Below the pieces are notes generated by a model. The model made no database searches. It had not been told where the DNA came from and saw only the letters and a program-made list of their open reading frames with translations. A stretch of DNA of 64,000 nt from assembly GCF_018332655.1 (NCBI RefSeq), contig NZ_BOQL01000013.1, positions 33,486 to 97,485 of the forward strand, given 5' to 3'. The DNA comes from Actinoplanes auranticolor. GTDB taxonomy: Bacteria; Actinomycetota; Actinomycetes; Mycobacteriales; Micromonosporaceae. Shown here piece by piece: positions 8,962 to 18,390 of the stretch (its first letter is position 1; each line of letters starts with the position of its first letter). Position numbers and translations under genes: made by a program.

Positions 8962-9339
8962 ATGTCCGATCAGATCCGGCTCAGTGCCGTCACCCTCGAC
9001 TGTCCCGATCCCCGCGCGCTCGCCGAGTTCTATGCGGCCGTCATCGGCGGCACGGTGACGTGCCGGGACACGCAGTGGGCCACCGTGCAGGGCCCGAACG
9101 GCCGCATCGACTTCCAGCGCGTCCCCGGCTACACCCCGCCGGCCTGGCCCGACCCGGCGTCGTCGATCATGATGCACCTCGACTTCCTCGTCACCGACCG
9201 CGCCACGACCGAGGCCCGCGTGCTGGCCGCGGGCGCCACGAAGTACGACTTCCAGCCCAACAGCGGCCAGTGCTTCGTGTACGCCGACCCGGCCGGCCAC
9301 CCGTTCTGCCTGACCACCTGGGACGGGCTGATGCCCTGA
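8962..9339 (+). CDS. VOC-family (glyoxalase-like) protein
   Basis: The 125-residue protein starts MSDQIRLSAVTLDCPDPRALAEFY and ends with FVYADPAGHPFCLTTW. These are the first and last strands of a vicinal oxygen chelate domain pair. Such proteins bind a metal between beta-alpha-beta-beta-beta modules and act in ring cleavage, isomerisation or resistance. The metal-ligand pattern H-x-D in MHLDFLV and the closing GHPFCL are visible. The ATG at 8962 is chosen because the conserved module starts there. Substrate is unknown. Confidence 0.8.
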   Translation: MSDQIRLSAVTLDCPDPRALAEFYAAVIGGTVTCRDTQWATVQGPNGRIDFQRVPGYTPPAWPDPASSIMMHLDFLVTDRATTEARVLAAGATKYDFQPNSGQCFVYADPAGHPFCLTTWDGLMP

Positions 9340-9391
9340 GGGGTCGCCCGGTGCAGGGTGTAGCGTGCAACTGCTGAAGGGGTGCGTGGTC

Positions 9392-9880
9392 ATGGAGTTC
9401 GACGTCACCATCGAGATCCCCAAGGGAACTCGCAACAAATACGTGTTCGACCACCCGACGGGCCGTCTGCGCCTGGACCGGACCCTGTTCACCGCGACCC
9501 AGTATCCGGCCGACTACGGCTTCATCGACGGCACGTGGACCGCGAAGAAGGACGCGCTCGACGCGCTCGTGCTGGTCCGCGAACCGACGTTTCCCGGATG
9601 CCTCATCCGGTGCCGGCCGATCGGCATGTTCCGGATGAGCGACGAGCACGGGCCGACGCCGAAGGTGCTGTGCGTGCCGACCGCGGACATCCGCCTGGCG
9701 GATCTGCGCGAGATCACCGACCTCGACCCGTTCCTGCAGCTGGAGATCCAGCACTTCTTCGAGATCTACAAGGCCATCGAGCCCGGCCGGAGCGTCGACG
9801 TGGGCGGCGAGCGCTGGGCCGGGCGGGCCGACGCCGAGGCCCAGGTCGTGGCCGCCCTCGGCGGTCAGGAACCGACGTAG
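9392..9880 (+). CDS. Soluble family I inorganic pyrophosphatase-like protein with altered metal site
   Basis: The 162-residue protein aligns over its whole length with bacterial soluble pyrophosphatases: VTIEIPKGTRNKYV, YPADYGFI, IRCRPIG and HFFEIYKAIEPG. The lysine, tyrosines and YK pair of the active site are kept (K16, Y42, Y126, K127). However, the signature that reads DGDPxD in E. coli reads KKDALD here (52-57). The later metal-binding aspartate (E. coli D102) is T89. Two of the three M1/M2 ligands (E. coli D65 and D102) are therefore lost, while D54, D57 and D84 remain. AAGGGG precedes the ATG. It may be weakly active, altered in specificity or a non-catalytic paralogue. Confidence 0.8.
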   Translation: MEFDVTIEIPKGTRNKYVFDHPTGRLRLDRTLFTATQYPADYGFIDGTWTAKKDALDALVLVREPTFPGCLIRCRPIGMFRMSDEHGPTPKVLCVPTADIRLADLREITDLDPFLQLEIQHFFEIYKAIEPGRSVDVGGERWAGRADAEAQVVAALGGQEPT

Positions 9881-10749
9881 GCGAGGGCGAAGCCGATCGT
9901 CGGGACGCCGAACAGGACCGAGATCAGCGCGAGTTTGGTGATGGTCGGGCGGCGGGTGAGGATCGCGTACGCGGCCAGCAGCACCGGCGCCATCACCAGC
10001 TGCGCCGTCAGGGTGGAGCGCGGCACCAGCACGTCGAGCCACGCGCAGAGGATCGAGATCGCCAGCGCGCCGGCCCACAGGGCGATCCCGAGCCGGTGGG
10101 CGAAGCGCGCGCCGAAGCGCACCGCGAACGTCGTGTCCCCGGCGCCGGTGTCGGCGGCCAGGTCGGTCACGGTCGTCGGCAGGTACAGCGCCGCCGCGAA
10201 CAGCAGGCCGATCAGCCCGAACTGCCACGGGAACTCCCACGGCGTACGGGTGATCGCCCAGCCCGCGGCGGGGGAGACGACCCCGACGACGAGCGCGTTG
10301 ACCGCCACGTCCCAGCCCGGCCGGGTCTTGAGCCGCAGCGGCGGCACGCTGTACGCCCAGCCCAGCAGGAGCACCCCGGCCACCCCGAGCACGAACAGCG
10401 GCCCCACGAACAGCGCACAGGCCAGGGCCATACCGGCGATCCCGTAGTACCACCGCTGCAGCCGCTCGGCGGACAGCGCCCCGGTGACCAGCGGCGCGGT
10501 GGCCTTGCGCGGGTTGGCGCGGTCGCTGCGCAGATCGTGTAGGTCGTTCTGGGCCAGCACCGCGCCCCAGACGAGCGGGCCCAGCACCAGCAGAGCCACC
10601 AGGGCCCGGGCTGCGTCGGCGCGGGCGGGCAGCCAGGCCTGCCCGGCCAGCACCGTGCCCAGGTAGGCGGGCACCCAGGAGACCGGCCAGAACCAGGGCC
10701 GGGAGACCAGGACGAGCAGCGCGGCGGGACGGTCCAGCACCGTAGTCAT
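9865..10749 (-). CDS. UbiA-family prenyltransferase
   Basis: The 294-residue membrane protein has eight to nine hydrophobic helices. It carries the two aspartate-rich motifs of UbiA enzymes: NDLHDLRSD (around 70) for Mg-diphosphate binding and [10 protein letters not shown] (around 200). These enzymes move a prenyl group onto an aromatic or quinone precursor, or handle polyprenyl carriers, inside the membrane. The ATG at 10749 is chosen for the MTTVLDRP start. Its 3' end overlaps the pyrophosphatase-like gene by 16 bases, convergently. No pathway partners are adjacent, so the acceptor substrate is open. Confidence 0.8.
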   Translation of the reverse strand: MTTVLDRPAALLVLVSRPWFWPVSWVPAYLGTVLAGQAWLPARADAARALVALLVLGPLVWGAVLAQNDLHDLRSDRANPRKATAPLVTGALSAERLQRWYYGIAGMALACALFVGPLFVLGVAGVLLLGWAYSVPPLRLKTRPGWDVAVNALVVGVVSPAAGWAITRTPWEFPWQFGLIGLLFAAALYLPTTVTDLAADTGAGDTTFAVRFGARFAHRLGIALWAGALAISILCAWLDVLVPRSTLTAQLVMAPVLLAAYAILTRRPTITKLALISVLFGVPTIGFALAYVGS

Positions 10750-10880
10750 ACCGGCATGGTCCACCGTCGTGTCTGTGGGCCGGCTGAGAACACGCTGCGC
10801 GTTAATCGGCTGCGGCGACCTCGGCCCGCACCTAGGCTCCGATCGACAGCAGTCAGTCCGCGCACGGGGGATGGTCGGCC

Positions 10881-11597
10881 ATGACGAGCCAGCTGCACGC
10901 GATCTGCTTCCTGGCCCACGAACCCCGGCGCCTCGCGCGGTTCTGGTCCGAGCTCCTGGGCCGCGAGCTGGTCGACGATGCCCGGGACGGGGTCGCGCTG
11001 CTGCCCGACGCGGACAACGCGTACCGGATCCGGTTCCTCGCGCACGACGAGCCGAAGCTCTCCCAGAACCGCGCCCACTTCGATCTGACCAGCGCCTCCG
11101 AGCAGGATCAGCAGCAGACGGTGGCCCGGGCCCTGGCGCTCGGCGCGCGGCACACCGACGTCGGCCAGCTGCCCGAGGAGGGGCACGTGGTGCTGGCCGA
11201 CCCCGAGGGCAACGAGTTCTGTGTCATCGAGGCCGGCAACAACTTCCTGGCCGGCTGCGGATTCATCGGCGCGGTGGCCGGCGACGGTACGCAGGCCGTC
11301 GGTTACTTCTGGAGTGCGGCGCTGGGCTGGCCGCTGGTGTGGGACCAGGACGAGGAGACCGCGATCCAGTCGCCCGCCGGCGGTACGAAGATCACCTGGG
11401 GCGGTCCGCCCCTCATGCCCCGGACGGGCAAGGACCGGCTGCAGCTCGACCTCGCGGTAGGCGTCCACACTGACGTGCGGGCCGAGGTCGACCGCCTGAT
11501 CTCCCTCGGCGCCAAGCGCGTCGAGACCGGCCCGCGCGACGACGGCCGGGTGCTGATGACCGACCCCGACGGCAACGAGTTCACCGTGCGCGGCTGA
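10881..11597 (+). CDS. Two-domain VOC-family protein
   Basis: The 238-residue protein consists of two tandem glyoxalase-like halves. The first runs from about 1 to 118 ([22 protein letters not shown] to [16 protein letters not shown]). The second runs from about 120 to 238, ending in [15 protein letters not shown]. Tandem VOC domains are common in actinomycete resistance and catabolic proteins, where each half provides metal ligands. The gene stands alone between convergent neighbours. Substrate cannot be deduced. Confidence 0.8.
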   Translation: MTSQLHAICFLAHEPRRLARFWSELLGRELVDDARDGVALLPDADNAYRIRFLAHDEPKLSQNRAHFDLTSASEQDQQQTVARALALGARHTDVGQLPEEGHVVLADPEGNEFCVIEAGNNFLAGCGFIGAVAGDGTQAVGYFWSAALGWPLVWDQDEETAIQSPAGGTKITWGGPPLMPRTGKDRLQLDLAVGVHTDVRAEVDRLISLGAKRVETGPRDDGRVLMTDPDGNEFTVRG

Positions 11598-11607
11598 GGC
11601 GGCCGGG

Positions 11608-12522
11608 TCAGAGGGTCAGCACGATCTTGCCGCGGGCGTGGCCGGTCTCGCTCAGCTCGTGGGCGGCGACGGCCTCCTCCAGGGGGAACGCGGCCGCGAC
11701 CGGCACGGTGAACCGGCCCTGCTCCGCGAGGGCGGCGGCCACCGCCAGCCCGCCGAGCGCCTGCGGATCCGCGCCGGGACCGCCCGAGTGGGACAGGTGG
11801 ACCCCGTACGCCGCGGCGTTCAGATCCGCCACCGTCACCACCCGGTCCGGGCCCCCGGCCAGCGTGACCAGATCGGGCAGGGAGCCGGAGCCCGCGCAGT
11901 CCAGCACGGCGTCCACCGGGCCGACGCGGTCCCGCAGCCCCGGCCCGTACGTCGTCGGTGCCGCCCCGAGGCCGGCGAGGAAGTCGTGGTTGCGGGCACT
12001 CGCCGTGCCGATGACCGTCGCGCCGCGGGCCACCGCGAGCTGCACGGCGACCGTGCCCACACCGCCGGCCGCGCCCTCGATCAGCAGGGTCGTGCCGGGG
12101 CCGGCGCCCAGCCGGTCGAGCACGCGGGTGGCGGTCTCCACGTTCGCGGCCGCGCCACCGGCCTGCTCCCAGCTCAAAGCGTCCGGCTTGGCCGCCCAGC
12201 CGGTCAGCACGGCGTAGCCGGCGTTCGCGCCGCCCAGCCGCGCGACGTCCACGACGCCGAAGACCGCGTCGCCGGGCCGGACGTCCGTGACGCCCGCGCC
12301 GACCTCGTCGACCACTCCGGCGGCGTCGACGCCGGGTACATGCGGCAGCGTCAGGGGCAGGCGGTCGCGGAAACGGCCGGACCGCAGGTACCAGTCGGCG
12401 GGGGTGACTCCGGACGCCCGTACCGCCACCCGGATGTGGCCCGGCCCGGCGTGCGGCTCCGGTGCCTCGACGACGCGCAGGACGCCGGCGGGGCCGTACT
12501 CGCTGAACTGCAGTGCTCTCAT
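11608..12522 (-). CDS. NADP-dependent oxidoreductase of the zinc-less quinone reductase type
   Basis: The 304-residue protein belongs to the medium-chain dehydrogenase/reductase superfamily. It has an N-terminal GroES-like domain (ASGVTPADWYLRSG, HVPGVDAAGVVDEVG) and a Rossmann domain with LIEGAAGGVGTVAVQLA near 150. It lacks the cysteine cluster of zinc alcohol dehydrogenases, so quinone or enone reduction is likely. It is divergent from the TetR gene at 12573, with a 50-bp shared control region that contains an inverted repeat. By context it is the likely target of that repressor. Confidence 0.85.
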   Translation of the reverse strand: MRALQFSEYGPAGVLRVVEAPEPHAGPGHIRVAVRASGVTPADWYLRSGRFRDRLPLTLPHVPGVDAAGVVDEVGAGVTDVRPGDAVFGVVDVARLGGANAGYAVLTGWAAKPDALSWEQAGGAAANVETATRVLDRLGAGPGTTLLIEGAAGGVGTVAVQLAVARGATVIGTASARNHDFLAGLGAAPTTYGPGLRDRVGPVDAVLDCAGSGSLPDLVTLAGGPDRVVTVADLNAAAYGVHLSHSGGPGADPQALGGLAVAAALAEQGRFTVPVAAAFPLEEAVAAHELSETGHARGKIVLTL

Positions 12523-12535
12523 GGACCGGGACGTT

Positions 12536-12555
12536 AACGGAACACCCCGTCCGTT
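12536..12555. promoter_or_regulatory. Inverted repeat, likely TetR operator
   Basis: AACGGA (12536-12541) and TCCGTT (12550-12555) form a 6-bp inverted repeat with an 8-base spacer. It lies between the divergent oxidoreductase and TetR genes. Its place and size suit a TetR-dimer operator controlling both directions. Confidence 0.55.
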
Positions 12556-12572
12556 TGGCTAAAGTGAGAGAC

Positions 12573-13199
12573 ATGCCGGAACGGTTGCCTCACACCCTGC
12601 GCTCCGACGCCCGGGACAACCGCGAGCGGATCCTCGCGGTGGCCCGCGCCACGTTCGCCGGCGCGGGCCTGGACGTGTCGATGCGCGAGATCGCCCGCCG
12701 CGCCGAGGTCGGCCCGGCCACCCTCTACCGCCGCTTCCCGACCAAGGAGGCGCTGGTCACCGAGGCCTTCGCCGAGCAGATGCACGCCTGCACCGCCGCC
12801 GTCGACGAGGGCCTGGCTGACCCGGACCCCTGGCACGGCTTCTGCCACATGATCGAGGAGATCTGCGCCCTGCACGCCCGGGACCGGGGTTTCACCGCGG
12901 CGTTCATATCGACCTTCCCGCACGCGATCGACTTCACCGCGGCCCGCGAACGCGCGCTGCGATCCGTCACCGAGCTGGCCCGCCGGGCCAAGGCCGCCGG
13001 CAAGCTCCGCCAGGACTTCGTCCTCGACGACCTGATCCTGATCCTGATGGCCAACAGCGGCATCCGGGCCTCCTCACCGGCCACCGCGTCGGGCGCGTCC
13101 CGCCGCCTCGCCGCGCTGCTGATCCAGGGCTTCTCCGCCGAGCCGGACACGCTGCCCCTGCCCCCGGCGGTCCGCCTGCCGCTCATGCCGGTGACGTGA
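12573..13199 (+). CDS. TetR-family transcriptional repressor
   Basis: The 208-residue protein has a clear TetR DNA-binding domain near 10-60: RERILAVARATFAGAGLDVSMREIARRAEVGPATLYRRFPTKEAL in segments. The C-terminal ligand domain is variable, as usual. ATG 12573 is chosen because the HTH begins 15 residues later; a GTG three codons upstream is possible. It faces the oxidoreductase gene and is followed after four bases by an MFS exporter gene on the same strand. It probably regulates both in response to a small molecule. Confidence 0.88.
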   Translation: MPERLPHTLRSDARDNRERILAVARATFAGAGLDVSMREIARRAEVGPATLYRRFPTKEALVTEAFAEQMHACTAAVDEGLADPDPWHGFCHMIEEICALHARDRGFTAAFISTFPHAIDFTAARERALRSVTELARRAKAAGKLRQDFVLDDLILILMANSGIRASSPATASGASRRLAALLIQGFSAEPDTLPLPPAVRLPLMPVT

Positions 13200-13203
13200 T
13201 CCG

Positions 13204-14409
13204 ATGACGGCATCGGCCAGGACCGCGCTCGCCGTGCCGGGCGCGCTGCCGGTGGCCGCCTGGTCGCTGCTGGGCCGGTTCGGGTTCGCGATGACCAACC
13301 TGAGCCTGCTGATGTACGTCGCGGCCCGCACGGACTCCTACGCCGTCGCGGGTTCGATCTCGGCGGCCGGCCTGATCGGCACCGCGGCGGGCATCATCGC
13401 GCAGAGCAGGCTCCTCGACCGGTACGGGCCGACCCGCACCCTGCTCACCTGCACCGTGCCGTACGCGTTGCTGAGCGCTGCCGTGATCCTCGCGATCGAC
13501 GCGCGAGCGCCCACCCTGCCGCTCGCCGTCCTGGTCGTCGTGCAGTGCGCAGCGCTGCCGACCGTGCAGGTCGCCTCCCGGGCGATGTGGGGCCGTCTCG
13601 TCCCGGCCGGTCCCGTCCGCGACGCGGCCTACAGCTACGAGGCGATCAGCTTCGAGGTGTGCTGGCTCCTCGGCCCCGCCGTGGCCGCCGTGCTCGCCAC
13701 CTGGCTGTGGCCCGGATCCGCCCTGCTGATCGCGGTCGCGCTGAGCACGGTGGGCGCGGCCGGCTTCGCCCTCACGGCGGCAGCCCGGTCCCACCGCGGG
13801 CCGGCGGCGCCCGGGACAGCGACGGCACCGGACCGGCCCGCCGACGGCTTGCACGCGACGGGCCTGGCCGTCCTGCTCGTCGCCACGGGCGCCTTCGGCC
13901 TGATCATCGGGTTCGTCGTGGTCGGCGTCACGGCCGGAACCCGGGACAACGGTGAGCCGCAGCTGGCCGGGCTGCTGCTGGGGCTGTGGTCCATCACGTC
14001 CGTGGTCAGCGGGGTGGCGTACCAGCGGGCGCCCTGGCCGCGTCCTCCGGCGATCCGCCTGCCGGTGCTGATGGCCGTGTTCGGGCTGGTCCTGGTGCTC
14101 CCCGCGCTGGCCGGCGGCACGCCGGTCCTGACGGTCGCGGTCGTCCTGGCCGGCGCGACCCTGGTGCCGCAGGTCACCCTGCACAACACGCTGCTCGATC
14201 GGCTCGTGCCGCCGCGGCGGCTGGCGGAGGCGTTCGGCTGGATGACCACCGCCGTCTTCGCGGCGAACGCGGGCGGTCAGGCGCTCGGCGGGCTGGTCAT
14301 CCAGCGCTACGACTACCGAACGGGGTTTCTCACCGCGGCGGCCTGCGGTCTTGGTCTGGCGGTGGTGGTGTGGGCGGGCCGGAGACATCTGGTGCCCCGC
14401 TCGCCGTGA
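13204..14409 (+). CDS. MFS transporter
   Basis: The 401-residue protein has about twelve hydrophobic helices in two six-helix halves, with a loop around 185-215 rich in A, P and T. The segment SRLLDRYGPTRTLL after helix 2 matches the MFS loop 2-3 signature. The start lies four bases after the TetR stop, so the two genes are one operon and drug or metabolite efflux is likely. The last 80 bases overlap the convergent WYL regulator gene. Confidence 0.85.
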   Translation: MTASARTALAVPGALPVAAWSLLGRFGFAMTNLSLLMYVAARTDSYAVAGSISAAGLIGTAAGIIAQSRLLDRYGPTRTLLTCTVPYALLSAAVILAIDARAPTLPLAVLVVVQCAALPTVQVASRAMWGRLVPAGPVRDAAYSYEAISFEVCWLLGPAVAAVLATWLWPGSALLIAVALSTVGAAGFALTAAARSHRGPAAPGTATAPDRPADGLHATGLAVLLVATGAFGLIIGFVVVGVTAGTRDNGEPQLAGLLLGLWSITSVVSGVAYQRAPWPRPPAIRLPVLMAVFGLVLVLPALAGGTPVLTVAVVLAGATLVPQVTLHNTLLDRLVPPRRLAEAFGWMTTAVFAANAGGQALGGLVIQRYDYRTGFLTAAACGLGLAVVVWAGRRHLVPRSP

Positions 14410-15385
14410 CGCCGTACCGGTGGGCGAGGGCGGCGACGGTCGTGGCCATCGCCCGGCGCAGCTCCGCCGGGGCCGTGACCTCCACCTCGGCGCCGAGCCG
14501 GAGCAGTTCCTGGCCGGCGTGCCGGACGTTCTCGATCGGGATGGTCGCCTCCACCCAGCCGTCGCGGTCCGGCTCACCCGAGGACTCCGCGACCGCCCGT
14601 ACCACGGCCGGATCGGCCAGGTCGGGCAGCCGGGCCAGGCCTTCGGCCGACAGCCGGATCGTCGCGCTCGCGGTGAACCGGCGGGCCTCGTACTCCGCCA
14701 GATAGGCCGTCCAGTGCGCCACCAGGTCGAAGCCGGCCGGCCGGGCGAAGCGCTCGGTGGTGACGGTGACGTCCCGCACCTGGGCGACCCGGTAGGTGGC
14801 GATCCGGCCGGCGTTCCCGGAGGCCGCGACGAGATACCAGGTGCCGGACTTGAGGACCAGCCCGTACGGCCGCAGCCGGCGCCGCACCTCCTGCGGCGCC
14901 CGCCACCGCCGGTAGCCCACGTCGACGGCGTGCTGGGCCACGACCGCGTCCATGAGCAGCGTCAGGAACGGCTGCGCCGGCGCCTCGTGGTGCCAGCCGG
15001 GCGCGTCCAGGTGGAACACCGCCGCGGTCCGGGCGGCCTGGTCACGCAGCTCCGCCGGGAGAGCCGCGAGCAGCTTGAGCCGGGCGGCGGCCACCTCCTC
15101 GGCCAGCCCCAGATCGGCCGCCGGCGCCGGCAACCCGGCCAGGAACAGCGCCCGCGCCTCCCCGCCGCTGAGCCCGGTCAGCCGGGTCCGGTAGCCCTCG
15201 ACCAGCCGGTAGCCGCCGTGCTGGCCGGTCTCGGCGTACAGCGGCACCCCCGCCGCCTGCAGCCGGGCCAGGTCGCGGTACGCCGTGCGGACCGAGATCC
15301 CCAGCTCCGCCGCGAGCTGGCCGGCGGACAGCCGCCCGCGGGTCTGCAGCAACAACAGCATCGACAGCAAGCGACCGGCAGGCAT
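14330..15385 (-). CDS. WYL-domain (YafY/DeoR-like) transcriptional regulator
   Basis: The 351-residue protein has an N-terminal HTH_11 domain (LLSMLLLLQTRGRLSAGQLAAELGISVRTAYRDL) and a WYL domain around 135-210 (VDVGYRRW, LRPYGLVLKSGTWYLVAAS). A C-terminal WCX-like extension ends in a proline-rich tail. ATG 15385 (MPAGRLL) starts just before the HTH. It is divergent from the small gene at 15447, and direct repeats lie in the 61-base gap, so it likely controls that gene. WYL domains sense nucleic-acid or small ligands. Confidence 0.88.
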   Translation of the reverse strand: MPAGRLLSMLLLLQTRGRLSAGQLAAELGISVRTAYRDLARLQAAGVPLYAETGQHGGYRLVEGYRTRLTGLSGGEARALFLAGLPAPAADLGLAEEVAAARLKLLAALPAELRDQAARTAAVFHLDAPGWHHEAPAQPFLTLLMDAVVAQHAVDVGYRRWRAPQEVRRRLRPYGLVLKSGTWYLVAASGNAGRIATYRVAQVRDVTVTTERFARPAGFDLVAHWTAYLAEYEARRFTASATIRLSAEGLARLPDLADPAVVRAVAESSGEPDRDGWVEATIPIENVRHAGQELLRLGAEVEVTAPAELRRAMATTVAALAHRYGVTASGAPDVSGPPTPPPPDQDRRPPR

Positions 15386-15408
15386 GCGCTGATCATGCCG
15401 CTCAACCC

Positions 15409-15423
15409 TGACAGGTACTGACA
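15409..15423. promoter_or_regulatory. Direct TGACA repeats in the divergent WYL intergenic region
   Basis: TGACA occurs at 15409-15413 and again at 15419-15423, one helical turn apart, between the divergent genes. YafY-type WYL regulators often bind such paired sites next to their own gene. The assignment is by position only. Confidence 0.4.
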
Positions 15424-15446
15424 CAGCGCGGCCTTACGGTCCCGGC

Positions 15447-15935
15447 ATGACACACGACGGCAGCACCGACTTCGACTTCCTGCTGGGCCGCTGGACGGTT
15501 CACCACCACAAGCTCGCCGACGGCACGGACCGCGACTGCACCGAGTGGATCGACTTCGCCGGGGTGGGGGAGGCCCGCCCGGTCCTCGCCGGCACGGGCA
15601 ACGTCGACACCGTCTCGGCGACCCTGCCCGACGGACGCGCCTTCGAGGGCCTGACACTGCGCCTGTACGACCCCGGTGCCGACCTGTGGCGCATCTGGTG
15701 GTCGTCGACGACCAACCCGGGCCGGCTGGACCCGCCCGTCGAGGGACGCTTTCGTGACGGGCGAGGCGTGTTCCTCGGCGAGGACGAGGTCGGCGGCAAG
15801 CCGGCCCTGGTCCGCTTCCTGTGGTCGGCGATGACGCCCACGTCGGCGCGCTGGGAGCAGGACTTCTCCTTCGACGGCGGCCGCACCTGGGATCCGGTCA
15901 ACTGGATCATGACCTTCACCCGCCGCGGCGACTGA
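15447..15935 (+). CDS. DUF1579-like small protein
   Basis: The 162-residue protein begins FDFLLGRWTVHHHKL, a start common to lipocalin-like DUF1579 proteins. It continues as a beta-rich sequence with several tryptophans (WRIWWSSTT, WDPVNWIMTF). There is no signal peptide. It is divergent from the WYL regulator, which is probably its controller. The function of the family is not established. Confidence 0.7.
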   Translation: MTHDGSTDFDFLLGRWTVHHHKLADGTDRDCTEWIDFAGVGEARPVLAGTGNVDTVSATLPDGRAFEGLTLRLYDPGADLWRIWWSSTTNPGRLDPPVEGRFRDGRGVFLGEDEVGGKPALVRFLWSAMTPTSARWEQDFSFDGGRTWDPVNWIMTFTRRGD

Positions 15936-16023
15936 TTTCCCTCAAGGCCCCGCCGCCGGGGCCGATAGTGCCCTCACCTGTGACGTACCCGCCACGGGGT
16001 TCACCGTCCCCCCGGAGATGGCC

Positions 16024-18363
16024 ATGTCGAATCGGTCCCGGCGCCCCGGCCTGAAGGCTGTCGCCACGGCGGCAGCCGCCCTCACCGCCCTGTCCTCGGC
16101 GCTCGGCGCGCTGCCGGCCGCCGCGGCGGAACCCGCCGTCGCGGGTACGTCGTCGATCATCGTCGGGGTCCGGTCCGGTGCCAGCACCACGGCGGTCGTC
16201 GGGCAGCTCGATGCCGCGCCGGGCATCGAGGTGCTGGAATCCGACCCGATCGCCCGGCTGGCCGCGGCCGACGTCACGGTCCCGGCCGCCGACCTGGGCG
16301 CCGCGTTGCGGCAGCTGCGCAGCAACCCGGGCGTGGCGTACGCCGAACTCAACCACGTCGTCCGGAGCACCGGCGTCACGCCCGACGACCCTGCCTTCGC
16401 CGACCAGTGGGGTGCCACGCGGACCGCCCAGCCGGCCGCCTGGTCGCGGTCCACCGGCAGCGGTGTCACCGTCGCGGTCGTCGACTCCGGCGTCAGCCCG
16501 GTGTCCGAGCTCGCGGGCCGGCTCCTGGCCGGCTACGACTTCGTCGACGACGACAGCGACGCCACGGATGTCCACGGCCACGGCACCCAGGCCGCCACCG
16601 TCATCGCCGCCAAGGGCAACAACGCCGCCGGCCTGGCCGGGGTGTGCTGGGACTGCAAGATCCTGCCCGTGCGCGTCCTGGGCGCGAACGGCCTGGGCTA
16701 CACCGACGACGTCGCGGCCGGGATCACCTACGCCGCCGACCGGGGCGCGCACGTCATCAACCTGTCCCTGGGCGGCCCCGACTACAGCCGGCTCACCGAG
16801 AACGCCGTCGACTACGCCGTCGCGAAGGGCGCCGTCGTCATCGCCTCGGCCGGCAACTCCGGCGTCAGCGCCCGCAGCTACCCGGCCGGACACCCCAACG
16901 CGATCGCCGTCGCCGGTTCGACCAGCACCGACGGCCGGTACAGCTGGTCCAACCACGGCACCGCGGCCGACCCCTGGGTGGATGTCGCCGCCCCGGGCAG
17001 CAACATCGCGCAGGGCATGAACGGCGGCCTGTACTGGTACGCCGGGACCAGCTCGGCCGGACCGGTCGTCGCCGGCATCGCCGCACTCGCCCGCTCGGCC
17101 GCCCCGGCCGCCTCGGTGGCGCAGATCCGCGCGGCGATCGAGACCGGCGCCGACCCGGTGGGCACATGGGTCGCCAAGGGCCGGGTCAACGCCGGCGCCA
17201 CCCTGGCCGCGCTGACCGGCACCCCGAACCCGGCCCCGACCCCGCCGGCCCCGCCGACCCCGCCGGCCGGCCCGGTCATCACCGGCCTCGGCCTCACCGA
17301 CGGACAGCTGATCCGCGGCACCGTGACGTTCTCGCCGTCGGTCACCTCGGCCACGGCCCTGACCAAGGTGCAGCTGCGCACCCAGTCCGGCACCAAGGAC
17401 GTCACCACCAACCTCCCGCTGACCGGCGCCCGTCAGGTCTCCTGGAAGACGACCAGCTTCACCGGCCCGGCCACCCTGACGCTGACGGCCACCGATGCCG
17501 CCGGCCGCACCGCCACCGCGCAGGTCAAGGTCACCGTGGACAACACCGCACCGGCCGCCACGATCACCAGCCCGGCCGCCGGTGCCAAGGTCACCCGGAC
17601 CGTCCCGGTCACCATCAGCACCACCGCGACGGACGTGGCGAAGGCCGAGCTGCTGGTCAAGAACACGGTCGTCGCCACCGCCACCACCGCCCCCTGGACG
17701 CTGACCTGGGACAGCGCCGGCGCCAACGCCGGCGTCAGCCTCACCGTGCGGGTCACCGACACCGCCGGTAACGTCACCACGGTCACCCGCGCCGTCGTCG
17801 CCGACAACGCCGGACCGGCGCTGAGCTGGCGGACACCCGCGGCCGACGCGGTCGTCGGCGGAACGCTCAAGGTGGAGGCGAGCGCCACCGACGCCTCCGG
17901 TGTGGCCAAGGTCGAACTTCTCCGCGGCGACACAGTGCTGGCCACCGACACCACCGCGCCGTACTCCTTCGGCTGGAACACCGCGGGCGTCACCGGCCGG
18001 ACGGCCCTGGTCCTGCGGGCCACCGACAAGCTGGGCTACGTCTCCACCACCGCGCGCACGGTCGTCGTCGACAGCAAGGCCCCGGTCGTGACCTCGGCCA
18101 GCCCGGCCGCCGCCGCCTCGGTCACCGGCGCGGTGGCGACCAGCCTGGTCGCCACCGACGAGCAGGGCGTGGCCGCCATCGAGCTGCTGGTCAACGGCAA
18201 GCGGACGGCCGGCGTCCGGGGCCGCACGAGTCTGGTCTTCGCCATCCCGGCCGGCCGGCTCACCGGTACGCCCACGCTGACCTGGACGGTCACCGACAAG
18301 GCGGGCAACGCGACCACGGTCACCCGCACGGTCAGCATCGTCAAGGCGGCCGGCCGGAACTAG
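16024..18363 (+). CDS. Secreted subtilisin-like S8 serine protease with Ig-like repeats
   Basis: The 779-residue protein has a signal peptide, an inhibitor-like prodomain (about 40-118) and an S8 catalytic domain (about 120-385). D154 (AVVDSG), H186 (HGHGT) and S343 (GTSSAG) form the triad, and N278 (ASAGN) is the oxyanion residue. After a PAPTPPAPPTPPAGP linker come at least four Ig-like/Big_9-type repeats of about 85-95 residues. Each has a TxVxL..DT..P.....TAG.TG-like pattern. ATG 16024 is chosen over 16018 because GGAG sits six bases upstream of it. The protein is likely an exported or wall-associated protease. Confidence 0.88.
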   Translation: MSNRSRRPGLKAVATAAAALTALSSALGALPAAAAEPAVAGTSSIIVGVRSGASTTAVVGQLDAAPGIEVLESDPIARLAAADVTVPAADLGAALRQLRSNPGVAYAELNHVVRSTGVTPDDPAFADQWGATRTAQPAAWSRSTGSGVTVAVVDSGVSPVSELAGRLLAGYDFVDDDSDATDVHGHGTQAATVIAAKGNNAAGLAGVCWDCKILPVRVLGANGLGYTDDVAAGITYAADRGAHVINLSLGGPDYSRLTENAVDYAVAKGAVVIASAGNSGVSARSYPAGHPNAIAVAGSTSTDGRYSWSNHGTAADPWVDVAAPGSNIAQGMNGGLYWYAGTSSAGPVVAGIAALARSAAPAASVAQIRAAIETGADPVGTWVAKGRVNAGATLAALTGTPNPAPTPPAPPTPPAGPVITGLGLTDGQLIRGTVTFSPSVTSATALTKVQLRTQSGTKDVTTNLPLTGARQVSWKTTSFTGPATLTLTATDAAGRTATAQVKVTVDNTAPAATITSPAAGAKVTRTVPVTISTTATDVAKAELLVKNTVVATATTAPWTLTWDSAGANAGVSLTVRVTDTAGNVTTVTRAVVADNAGPALSWRTPAADAVVGGTLKVEASATDASGVAKVELLRGDTVLATDTTAPYSFGWNTAGVTGRTALVLRATDKLGYVSTTARTVVVDSKAPVVTSASPAAAASVTGAVATSLVATDEQGVAAIELLVNGKRTAGVRGRTSLVFAIPAGRLTGTPTLTWTVTDKAGNATTVTRTVSIVKAAGRN

Positions 18364-18390
18364 GCCGGCCTCCTCTGGCAGGATCGACGG

